Origin: JASLMY01 sp965226475
GTDB taxonomy: Bacteria > Pseudomonadota > Alphaproteobacteria > GCA-2731375
Length of the DNA stretch: 64,000 nt
Reading direction: 5' to 3'
Assembly (NCBI GenBank): GCA_965226475.1
Contig: CBDDDJ010000005.1
Span: 2,604,001-2,668,000, forward strand
The position numbers and the translations under genes are program-made. Positions 36,074-44,228 of this stretch are shown piece after piece. Under the pieces are notes generated by a model. It saw only the letters and a list, made by a program, of their open reading frames with translations. It ran no database searches and was not told where the DNA came from. Position 1 is the first letter of the stretch; each line of letters begins with the position of its first letter.

Positions 36074-37524
36074 GGGCGATGTCCCGCCCAATGTTGAAAA
36101 GTGCGAGATAGGCATCGTCTGATCGAGAGGCTACGCGGCCACCTCGATGTCTTCAATGACGGACTTTGCTCCGGCCTTTCTCACCGCCTCCCGCAGGGCG
36201 GCGTCGAGGATGGGGAGCTGGCGGTAGGCCTTGAGGCGGCGGAAGGTCTTTTGCGCCTCCAAGAGGCCGGCGGCGGTCCAACGCAGCGCCATCTCGGCGT
36301 TGCGCCAGCGCTTGACGTTCCGCTGCACCGTCCGGACGGTGCCGATCGCGTTCTCGATGGCGTTGGTGCAAGCCAGCGAGTGTCGAAGTTGCGGCGGGAG
36401 GCCGAGCCGGATCACGGTCAGGATCTCGTCCAGGCCCTCCAGGATCGAGCCCGAGACGCCGGGTGCGTCATGCTCCAGACGGCGGGCGAGGTTGCGCAAG
36501 AGCCGTTCGGCCTTGGCCGCGTCGTCCTGCTGCCAGGCCTGCCGCAAGACCTTCCTGACGCCGGCATGGAGGCTCTCGTCCAGCCGGTCCGTGATGTTGC
36601 GCCCCTTGTGCACCTGGCAGCGCTGGAGGGCCGCCGCCCGCCCGAAGGTCCGCCGGATCGCCTTCGAGAGCGCCTTGGCGCCGTCGACGATGTAGAGCCG
36701 AGGCCGTTCGGGATCGAGACCGCGCTCGATCAGGTTGTCGAGCATGGCTTGCACCGTGGCCGCGTTCTCCGTCGCGCCCTCGGCCAGGCCCAGCACGTGC
36801 TTCGCGCCGCCGGTGTCGATGCCGATCGCCGCCACCATCAGGTGGTCGCCGACATGGAGCCCGTCGATCTGGAGCACCACGAGATCGAGATCGTCGAGCG
36901 GGCTCGCCAGCCAGGCCTTCAGCTTGCTTCGCGTCAACGCCACGAAACGGCGCGAGACCGCCGACTTCGAGGTTGCGTCACCCGATGCCGCCGGCAGATC
37001 GCCGCCCGCATCGTCCGGCAGGCGCACCGCGCGGGCATACTTGCGGGTCGAGACGTTGATCACCATCAGATTCATCGCCCAGGCTTGCAAGAGTTCGGGT
37101 TCCGACAGCAGCTCCCAACTCGGCAGGCTCATCTCCCGACCCGCGAAGTCCCCCACCCGAGGGCGCTCGACCTTCACTTTGCCGCCGTGGTAGGCGATCT
37201 CGCTCCGGGTCGTGCCCCATCGATGGCCCTTGCGCTCGCCCGAGCCGGCGTGGCGCGAACCGCACAAGGCTTCCGCGTCCGCCGACATCATCTCGTTCAA
37301 AGACTCGAGGCCCGCCAAAAGGCAGAAGCGATCGACGCTCATGCGCAGATCGTCGAAGGCCTCCGGCATCGATGGCAAGAGCCGACAGGATGGTTCCGAG
37401 GAACGGTCGTTGCGTGTAGTCTTGGTCATGGCGTCGTTCTCCTTGATGGAATCAGCACCCAGAGCCTAGCGGCTCCAGGCGGACGACGCCTACTTCAGCT
37501 TTTCAACAGAGCCCGGGACATCCC
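36074..37524 (-). mobile_element. IS256-family element (second type), copy 2
   Basis: Same length (1,451 bp) and almost the same sequence as copy 1 but opposite orientation. Flanking CCGCCGAG at 36066-36073 and 37525-37532 is an 8-bp duplication, so it arrived by its own transposition and not as one unit with copy 1. It landed at the start of a cold-shock gene remnant. Confidence 0.9.
36131..37429 (-). CDS. IS256-family transposase (copy 2)
   Basis: 432 residues, same protein sequence as the copy at 33410 with all DDE segments. Full length and probably active; the near-identity of the two copies indicates recent duplication. Confidence 0.95.
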   Translation of the reverse strand: MTKTTRNDRSSEPSCRLLPSMPEAFDDLRMSVDRFCLLAGLESLNEMMSADAEALCGSRHAGSGERKGHRWGTTRSEIAYHGGKVKVERPRVGDFAGREMSLPSWELLSEPELLQAWAMNLMVINVSTRKYARAVRLPDDAGGDLPAASGDATSKSAVSRRFVALTRSKLKAWLASPLDDLDLVVLQIDGLHVGDHLMVAAIGIDTGGAKHVLGLAEGATENAATVQAMLDNLIERGLDPERPRLYIVDGAKALSKAIRRTFGRAAALQRCQVHKGRNITDRLDESLHAGVRKVLRQAWQQDDAAKAERLLRNLARRLEHDAPGVSGSILEGLDEILTVIRLGLPPQLRHSLACTNAIENAIGTVRTVQRNVKRWRNAEMALRWTAAGLLEAQKTFRRLKAYRQLPILDAALREAVRKAGAKSVIEDIEVAA

Positions 37525-37532
37525 CCGCCGAG

Positions 37533-37731
37533 GTCCAGGGCGCGGTCAAGTTCTACGATGCGGGCAAGGGCTTCGGCTGTCGTGCCCGACGGCGGCGGCC
37601 CGGAGGTGTTCGTCCATTTCAGCGCGCTCAGCCGGTCGGGCATCGACGAACTGCAAGCCGGGCAGCGCGTCAGCGTTTGGGCGGAGAAGGCCGCGCGCGG
37701 CCTCGGGGCGAGGGAGCTCGAGCTGATCTGA
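37533..37731 (+). pseudogene. Cold-shock domain protein, frameshifted
   Basis: VQGAVKFYDAGKGFG is the first RNA-binding strand region of a cold-shock domain; the expected continuation VVPDGGGPEVFVHFSALSRSGIDELQAGQRVSV..ELI appears in the next frame, consistent with a 2-base loss after GGCTTCGGCT at about 37575. The N-terminus is cut by IS256 copy 2. It may be the second domain of a two-domain CspA-like protein. Confidence 0.72.
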
Positions 37732-37735
37732 GGAT

Positions 37736-37980
37736 GGCAGCTACGAAGAGGCGAAGAACCACGCAATCAAGTCGGTTCTCGCCGACAAGCTCGAGCAGGC
37801 GATGAAAGCACAGAACCTGTCCAGGGCGCGCATGGAGACGAGCCGCTCGCAGCTGGACCGTTTACTCGGTCCGGACAACGAAGGCGTGACGCTGCATAGG
37901 TTGACGTGACGCTGCACAAGTTGAAAATGTGCCGCGGCAGCCGTTAGCATGCGTCTCAAGATCAAACTCCGCCACGTCTA
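37736..37980 (+). pseudogene. XRE-type antitoxin-like remnant
   Basis: EEAKNHAIKSVLADKLEQAMKAQNLSRARM, then ETSRSQLDRLLGPDNEGVTLH, follows the HTH of small XRE antitoxins but lacks a few residues of the second helix. GTGACGCTGCA is repeated (37885, 37908), and after the second copy LHKLK..RLKIKLRH resembles the normal end. Decayed gene. Confidence 0.6.
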
Positions 37981-38656
37981 GCCGGAGAGCGCTCTCACGG
38001 CAGAAATCGGTTACGCTGGCGGTTCGGACGACAGACGTAAAGGTTCGGTTGGGCCGGTATGGAGCCGACGCTGGGGCAACCGTTCGTCCAAGCCGTGGAA
38101 CCGTCCGCCCGGCGGTCAGGCTGGCGCGCGAAGCAAAGCTGTGCATCAAGGGCGAGACCGATGTGGGGGCGGCGGGGTTCGCGCTGCTCGCCTGGGAGGA
38201 TCCGAACGGCGCGGATGGAGCACTGTCGCCGATCTGCGCGTGGGGGCATCGCTCGACGGCATGCTGGTGGCGCTGCTGGCCGCCACGGGGGTGCCGCTCA
38301 GGGGGCTGAGGCTCGGAGAGTGCGGCCTAGCTGCTCAAAGATGAGCGCGGTGGGCGTTGCCGGTGAAGGTTCCCGGCGCTTGCCCCTTCCCGGAGGATGC
38401 CGGGCTCGAGGTGGGGCTCGGCCTTCCGGTGGCGATCGAACGCGCGTGGGAGATCGCGGGCGGCGCCGCTCCTCGGCGAGAGCGGGTCCGGGAAGCGTGT
38501 CATCACGTCGGCGTCTGTGCACGGGGTGCGACGCATTGTCGAGTTCCGACAAACTTCCTTTACTTTCAGGCGGCCGAGGCGCACAATCCCTGCCAAGGCG
38601 CGGGCGGGCCGGGTGAATCGTATCGGCAATGGCGAAACAGCGAGGTAGAGGAACTC
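37981..38656. other. No gene recognised
   Basis: About 680 bp. Open frames are present (for example AREAKLCIKGETDVGAAGFALLAWEDP near 38120 and LLGESGSGKRVI near 38480) but none extends as a known family. The 3' part just before 38657 should hold the promoter of the C1q-like gene; no convincing -35/-10 pair was found. Confidence 0.45.
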
Positions 38657-39154
38657 ATGAAGAAGCTCCTCATGACATTGGTGGCTCTTGGCGCGTCGGT
38701 GAGCGTTGCGTACGCCGGCCAGTACTTGCAGGCCTCCTCGTCGGTTACCCAGTGCCCGGGCAAGGCGCCCAAGCTGGTGGAGATGGACATCGTCGATGCC
38801 GCCAATGGCATCACGCTGGCGAACAACAAGGTGACCGTCGGCGAGGCCGGGCCCTATCTGATCGTCGCCGCGCCGCAAGTCGGGCGCGAGGGCGGGGGGC
38901 CCTACGGCTGCTTCGACCTGTGGCTGCGGGTCAACGGCACGGATGTTGCCAACTCCAACGTGCAGCTCTGCCAGGACGAAGGCAGCATGGCGAAGGACGT
39001 CATCATTTCGCAGGGTATCGTTTCCATGGAGGCGGGCGACGTGCTGGAAGTGATGATGTCGGCCAGCAACCCCGACGCCAATATGTGCATCGAGGCGATT
39101 CAGCCGGCCGGCGAGCCGTTGGTGCCGGCGATCATTTTCTCCATGATCAAGTAA
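38657..39154 (+). CDS. Secreted C1q/TNF-like jelly-roll protein
   Basis: 165 residues. Residues 1-20 (MKKLLMTLVALGASVSVAYA) are a Sec signal peptide. The mature part follows a bacterial C1q-like pattern: VTVGEAGPYLIVAAPQVG, DLWLRVNGTDVANSNVQL, IISQGIVSMEAGDVLEVMMS, ending EPLVPAIIFSMIK. Such domains form trimeric jelly rolls and are often exported or surface exposed. AGAGGA lies 6 bp before the ATG, so this start is preferred to a longer upstream frame. It has no operon partner. Four cysteines could form disulfides. Role unknown. Confidence 0.75.
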   Translation: MKKLLMTLVALGASVSVAYAGQYLQASSSVTQCPGKAPKLVEMDIVDAANGITLANNKVTVGEAGPYLIVAAPQVGREGGGPYGCFDLWLRVNGTDVANSNVQLCQDEGSMAKDVIISQGIVSMEAGDVLEVMMSASNPDANMCIEAIQPAGEPLVPAIIFSMIK

Positions 39155-39237
39155 GGGGCGGAGGGGCAACCGACAAACTCGCCGGAATGCGGCGCGCCCC
39201 TGTCCGCGCTGATCCGAGGCAGAGCGGCGGTCACGGC

Positions 39238-39275
39238 GTGACGGAAGGATTACCGGGCCGTATCCCTTCCGTCAC
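39238..39275 (+). terminator. Strong hairpin after the C1q-like gene
   Basis: GTGACGGAAGG (39238-39248) pairs perfectly with CCTTCCGTCAC (39265-39275) around a 16-base loop, 84 bp after the stop. No T-tract follows, so termination is not certain. Confidence 0.5.
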
Positions 39276-39459
39276 ACCGTGGAGGCGTCCGACCAGCGGG
39301 TGAGGTTCGAGTGTCGAGCCGCACGGTTTCCTGCCACAGTGGCCATTCGCTGCCTCCGCGCATCCGGGCAGCCACGGCCTGGCCGAACGGTTACCCCCAG
39401 CGTCGGCTCCATGTAAATGTTCCGTCAGCCCGTGATGAGCTTATCCGATCCCGCAAATT

Positions 39460-40341
39460 CTAGCGATTGAGGGCGCGTTTCCAGTCTTTTCGCAGGGGTC
39501 GGAGCCAGATGTCCTTGCGGGGTTTGTCGTACAGCTTGTCCCGATCATAGCGCCCGCGCCCCTGGGTGGCGCCAACATGGAGCCAGCCGGAGGCCCTGTA
39601 GACGGCGCCGGTGTAGCGGGGCGTCTCGACGAAGGTCTCGATGAGCACGGGCGTTGTGTTGTAGCGCTCGGCCCAGTCCAGGGGCAGGCGCCGGCGGATT
39701 AGGGCGAGGATGTGCGAGCCCAGGTTGGGGATGGTGATCCAGGGCAGGATCAGGAACCTCGGATTGTCGACGACGAGCGGGAGGTTCTTCTCGCGCGATT
39801 GTGGCGTCCAGCCGATGAAGTTGTCGCGCGGAGCGAGCTTCCACGCGGCGGTTGAGAAGCCGAGCATGGCGATGGGCCAGCCGTTTCGGTCGTGGACGGC
39901 GTAGCGCATCTGGGCGCCGACGAGGGTCTTGTAGCCGAGATAGTGGTAACGGGCGACGAACTCGTTCCACAGCCTGCCCTCGCGGGTCTCGCGGACGACG
40001 GGGCGCAGGTCGATCGGGCGAACCTCGTCGAGGGTTGTCGGGGCCGGAAGCAGCGGCGGCTCGGTGTCCGGCCCGAAAACGACGGGCTTTGGCCGGTGCT
40101 GCCGGCCCCTGGGCGGTGGCAGGCCGATGAGGCCGTCGCGGTGCATGGCCAGCATGGTGACCCTGGCCATCATGTCCTTGAGCCCGCCGTCGGGCTTGAA
40201 CCAGCCGATGCGCCGGCAGAACTCTCGCGACAGTCCGGCGCGGGTCGGCTGCGGATCGACAGCGATCAGCGCGCGCAGCAGCGCTATTTCCCCGGCGGTG
40301 AAGTCGCGGCCGTAATAGCGGCACTCGACCCGGCCGGTCAT
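39460..40341 (-). CDS. DUF4338 (DruA-family) protein, IS66 passenger
   Basis: 293 residues from MTGRVECRYYGRDFTAGEIALLRAL. DUF4338 features: LSREFCRRIGWFKPDGGLKDMMARV near the start, then LWNEFVARYHYLGYKTLVGAQMRYAV, NLPLVVDNPRFLILPWI and PVLIETFVETPRYTGAVYRASGW. DruA of the Druantia phage-defence system belongs to this family, whose biochemical role is unclear; no druE-like helicase is present. Its ATG overlaps the tnpC stop (ATGA), so it is co-translated with the IS66 transposase and belongs to the transposon. The start at 40341 is chosen over an ATG 36 codons earlier inside tnpC. Confidence 0.85.
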   Translation of the reverse strand: MTGRVECRYYGRDFTAGEIALLRALIAVDPQPTRAGLSREFCRRIGWFKPDGGLKDMMARVTMLAMHRDGLIGLPPPRGRQHRPKPVVFGPDTEPPLLPAPTTLDEVRPIDLRPVVRETREGRLWNEFVARYHYLGYKTLVGAQMRYAVHDRNGWPIAMLGFSTAAWKLAPRDNFIGWTPQSREKNLPLVVDNPRFLILPWITIPNLGSHILALIRRRLPLDWAERYNTTPVLIETFVETPRYTGAVYRASGWLHVGATQGRGRYDRDKLYDKPRKDIWLRPLRKDWKRALNR

Positions 40342-41086
40342 GCTGCCGCCATGAAGGCGCGCCTGCGCTCCTCGCTCATCGACCATGGCAGCCACGGCGA
40401 CAGGTCGTCCGGCGGCCGGCCGGCGTTCTTCGCGCAGGCTTCCAGCCACGCTTCCAGCCAGCGCAGGACGTCTATGCCGTTCAAGGCGAGCGTGCCGACG
40501 ACCGAGTACATCACGGCCGTGAACCGGGCGCCGTTCTCGCTGTCGGAGCCGAACGACAGCCGTCTTCCGATCACCGGCCCTCTGAGCACCCTTTCTGCGA
40601 GATTGTTATCCAGCGGCACCTGGGGCCGGTCGACGAAGACGCACAGCCCCTCGCGATGATTCACCAGCGAGCGCAGCGCCTTGCCCTCGCGCGCTTGGTC
40701 GGGCAGGCCGGCGAGCTCCTGTTCGGCCTCCGCGAACAGGCCGTCGAGCGCCTCCTTCAGCCTGCCCTGCGCCGCATCGAACGCTGGCGTCTGGCGCTCA
40801 AGGCCGGGGTCGTAATGCTCCAGACGCGCCTCGTTCAGGCGGTAGAGCACCGCGATCTGCTCGACCCATCCCTGGCACCATTGCGTCAGGCTCACCTGGC
40901 CGGCCGCGCACTCGATAAAGTCGCGCCGTTGATGGCTCCAGCAGAACGCAAGGGTCACCAGCCCCTCGCGAAGGCGAGCGAGCCGCTTGTAAGCACTGTA
41001 GCGGTCGCAGACGATAACCGTGTCGAGGAGGGCTTCGCCGAACAGCTCGAGCGCCGCCTCGGCGCTGCGCGAAGGGTCGATATGGA
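40338..41086 (-). pseudogene. tnpC: IS66 transposase TnpC, C-terminal part
   Basis: Frame IDPSRSAEAALELFGEALLDTVIVCDRYSAYK..VTLAFCWSHQRRDFIECAAG, then VPLDNNLAERVLRGPVIGRRLSFGSDS, the end of the IS66 DDE core (catalytic Glu in NNLAERVLR). The N-terminal half is missing: the sequence is replaced at 41087 by a group II intron on the opposite strand. Confidence 0.9.
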
Positions 41087-42975
41087 GAGCGCCAGGCTAA
41101 CTGGTGCCAGTGCAGCCGGTGAAAGTCCGGCGGGAAGGAGAAGGCTAGCCACCACTTCCACCCCGAGTCATGGGCCGTCATCCGCGAGGATGGGGGTTAA
41201 GCGTTGACAGGGGCGCGTATGGGCGAGGGCTATTGAGCACCGAAAGAGACTCATCCGGGATGCCGAGGCTTTTCCATAGGCCGAAGGTAGCATCTGGTCC
41301 ACCGATATGGCGACTGGGGGGTCAGAATCCCGCGGTGTCTAAGAACCCATGCACGTACGTACGCACTGCACCGGGACCTGGGAGGTCTCCATGCCATCCC
41401 GCTGTCGTGGCGGGGTCGCTGAGGAAAGGAGGAATCCGTAACCGATGATGCACGGCATGGAGAAGTCAGACTCGGGAATAGTAGCTGTGAAGTCGGCGAA
41501 CAAAGAGATGAGAGTCTCGGCGGAGTCGATGGAGCGAAGGACCGAGCCCAAGGGGAATCTGGAAGGCCAAAGCACGCGCCGGACACAGGACCGGGAAAGC
41601 GTGACACAGGCGGCTGACCGGATACGGCAATTTGTACAACGGGAGCCACGGGAGCGTCTGACGACGCTTCTCCACCACGTCACGGTCGAAGCGCTACGCT
41701 GGGCGTTCTTCGCGTTGAAGAGGAACGCAGCGGCAGGCGCGGATGGCATGACGTGGCGGATGTACGAGGAAGGGCTGGAAGGCCGTCTAGCCGACCTTCA
41801 CGACCGCGTGCACTCGGGAGCGTACCGGGCGATGCCATCACGGCGGGTAAATATTCCGAAACCGGATGGCGGCACACGACCGCTCGGCGTCGCGGCCATA
41901 GAGGACAAGATAGTCCAGAAGGCTGTGGCGGAGATAATCCTGACGCCGATTTACGAGGCGGAGTTCCTGGGGTTCAGCTATGGGTTCCGGCCCGGGCGTG
42001 GGGCGCATGATGCGCTCGACGCGCTCGCGGCTGGGATCAAACGGCGCAAGATCAACTGGGTGGTGGACTGTGACATCCGTGCATTCTTCGACAACGTGTC
42101 GAGGAACTGGCTGGTCCGGTTTCTCGAACACCGCATCGCGGACAAGCGGGTTATCAGGCTCATCATCAAGTGGTTGAACGCTGGCGTCATGGAAGATGGA
42201 GAGTGGCGGGACAACCTGCGGGGAACGCCGCAAGGCTCGGTGGCTTCACCGGTCTTGGCGAACATCTACCTGCACTATGTCCTCGACTTGTGGTTCCAGA
42301 AGAAGTGGCGCAGCCACGAGGTCGAAGGCGACAATCATCGTGCGGTACGCCGATGATTTCGTGGTGGGTTTTCAGCACAAGCGGGACGCGGAGCGCTTCC
42401 TGAACGCCGTAAAGGAACGGTTCGAAAGCTTCGAACTGGACATACACCCCGACAAGACCCGGCTCATCGAGTTCGGGCGGATTGCCCTGAAAGACCGTCG
42501 GCAACGAGGGCAGGGCAGACCGGAGACCTTCGACTTTCTGGGCTTCACGCACTACTGCGCGAAGGACAGACGAGGGAGATTCCAGTTGGGGCGCAAACCG
42601 GTCGCGAGGCGGATGAGCCGGACACTGAAGCGGATTAAGGAGGCGCTACGCAGGCGGATGCACTGCAAGTCCAAGGAGACGGCAAGATGGCTGGGGAAGG
42701 TGCTCGACGGATGGCTCAACTACTACGCAGTCCCGAACAGCTACCGATACCTCGACCGTTTTACTATCCGCCTGAAGCGACTGTGGTTGCGCACGCTACG
42801 CCTACGGTCGCAGAAGGACCGCACGACATGGGCCGATATCACGGCACTGACCAAGACCCATTGGCCCAAGCTGGAAATCCGACACCCGTGGCCGGACCAA
42901 CGATTTGCCGTCAGCGCTATGCGGGGCGGAACCCAAGGGAGGAGCCGGATGCCCTAGCGGGCCTGTCCGGATCTG
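41087..42975 (+). ncRNA. Group II intron 1 (lacking domain VI)
   Basis: Begins GAGCGCCAGGCTAACTGG, aligned to GTGCGCCAGGCGAACTGG of the other two introns; the second base differs from the GUGYG consensus. Domain I elements match the other introns in order (GGCTATTGAGCACCG, GGTGTC..AGAACC, CTGGGAGGTCT). After the reverse transcriptase gene comes domain V, AGGAGCCGGATGCC..GGGCCTGTCCGGATCTG (to 42975). Where domain VI should follow, a second intron's 5' end begins. It lies antisense to tnpC. Confidence 0.8.
41445..42957 (+). pseudogene. ltrA: Group II intron reverse transcriptase/maturase, frameshifted
   Basis: MMHGMEKSDSGIVAV start; RT blocks NAAAGADGMTWRMYEEG, RRVNIPKPDGGTRPLGVAAIEDKIVQKAV, LGFSYGFRPGRGAHDAL and GTPQGSVASPVLANIYLHYVLD. 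At about 42325-42340 the frame is lost; the catalytic TIIVRYADDFVVGFQHKRDAERF box and the maturase region (WLNYYAVPNSYRYL, HPWPDQRF) are in another frame. No HNH endonuclease domain. Inactive unless frameshifted; splicing could be helped in trans by the RT at 60.8 kb. Confidence 0.9.
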
Positions 42976-43275
42976 GTGCGCCAGGCGAACTGGCAGAAGG
43001 TAGGGGGTGCAAGTCCCCCGGAACGAAGGAGTAACCGAACCACGTTTCTCCGCGAGCCGTGCGTCGGTCCCCGCGAGGGGGCAGGCGAAGCGTCGGTAGC
43101 GGTACGGATGGGCAGGGCTATTGAGCACCGAAAAGACGATGGTCCGGGGTGCCGAGGCTTTCAGATCGGTTGAAGGCAACATCGCAGGCATCGTTTTGGT
43201 GAGATGTCGGCGAACCCCGCGGTGTCAGAGAACCTATGCACGTTCGCACGCCTTCGGTCGGGACCCTGGGAGGTC
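42976..43275 (+). ncRNA. Group II intron 2, 5' part only
   Basis: GTGCGCCAGGCGAACTGGCA onward: about 300 bp of domain I, nearly identical to the 5' end of the complete intron at 62682 (first about 90 bases the same). It starts directly after CGGATCTG, which also precedes the complete intron. Cut at 43276 by an IS21. Apparently inserted in domain V of intron 1. Confidence 0.82.
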
Positions 43276-43460
43276 TGTCAACGGCGGAGTAAAACCCGGC
43301 CATGTGGCGGAGCAAAAGTGGGCCACTTTGGTTCGGTGAGGAGCTTGTCCCCGTAGTCCACGGGAGGGACCCACGCGCGGCGTGGACTGCCCCTCAGCAG
43401 GCAAAGGCCGCGGCGCGCGTGGGAGGGGCCTGTGGGCCCACGGGGGCAAGCGGATGCCGC

Positions 43461-44228
43461 TCAGGCGCTTTTTGCGGGTTTCTGTTTTCTTCGGCTCTGC
43501 TTGAGGCGGAAGCTTTCGCCGTTCATTTCCAGGATATGGACGTGGTGGGTCAGGCGGTCCAGCAACGCCCCCGTCAGGCGTTCCGAGCCGAAAACCTCCG
43601 TCCACTCGTCGAATGGCAGGTTGGAGGTCACCAGGATCGAGCCACGCTCGTAGCGCTGGCTGAACACCTCGAACAGCAACTCGGCGCCGGTCTTGGAGAG
43701 CGGCACGAAACCCAGCTCGTCGATGATGAGGAGCTTGAGGTTGGCGAGCTTCTTCTGGAACCTCAGCAGCTGTCTGTCATCGCGCGCCTCCATGAGCTCG
43801 TGGACCAGGGCGGCGGCGGTGGTAAAGCCGACCGACAGGCCCTTCTGGCAGGCGGCAAGGCCGAGGCCGAGCGCAATGTGACTCTTGCCGGTGCCGGAAT
43901 TGCCCAGAGCGATCACATTCTCCCGGCGCTCGATGTACTCGCATCGTGCCAGCTCGAGGACCAGCGCCTTGTTGAGCGAGGCGATCGCTTTGAAGTCAAA
44001 GCTGTCCAAGCTCTTGACGGTCGGGAACTTCGCTTGCCTGATTCGCCGCTCGACCATGCGGCGCTCGCGGTCGATCAGTTCCAGCTCGGCCAGGCGGAGC
44101 AGGTAGCGCACGTGGTCGGCGCCCTCGCTGGCACACTGGCGAGCCAGCTTGTCGTACTCCCTGAGGAAGGTCGGCAGCTTGAGGGCCTTCAGGTGATGGG
44201 CCAGCAACACCTGCGGCGTGTCGCTCAC
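43461..44228 (-). CDS. istB: IS21 helper ATPase IstB (copy 2)
   Basis: 255 residues, GTG start overlapping the istA stop. Sequence as in copy 1: Walker A GNSGTGKSH, Walker B IIDELGFV. Intact. Confidence 0.95.
   Translation of the reverse strand: MSDTPQVLLAHHLKALKLPTFLREYDKLARQCASEGADHVRYLLRLAELELIDRERRMVERRIRQAKFPTVKSLDSFDFKAIASLNKALVLELARCEYIERRENVIALGNSGTGKSHIALGLGLAACQKGLSVGFTTAAALVHELMEARDDRQLLRFQKKLANLKLLIIDELGFVPLSKTGAELLFEVFSQRYERGSILVTSNLPFDEWTEVFGSERLTGALLDRLTHHVHILEMNGESFRLKQSRRKQKPAKSA

Larger units (their letters stand above)
39413..41086 (-). mobile_element. IS66-family element, right part only, with DruA gene
   Basis: Begins at a candidate end GTAAATGTTCCGTCAGCC (39413; IS66 ends start GTAA), contains a DUF4338 gene and the C-terminal half of TnpC, and stops at 41086 where a group II intron begins. 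The other half (rest of tnpC, tnpA, tnpB) was not found in the window. Confidence 0.65.

Noticed and set aside
38340..38640. LLGESGSGKRVI resembling a Walker A motif
   Set aside because: No other ABC or kinase motif in any frame nearby and no extended homology; a chance match cannot be excluded.
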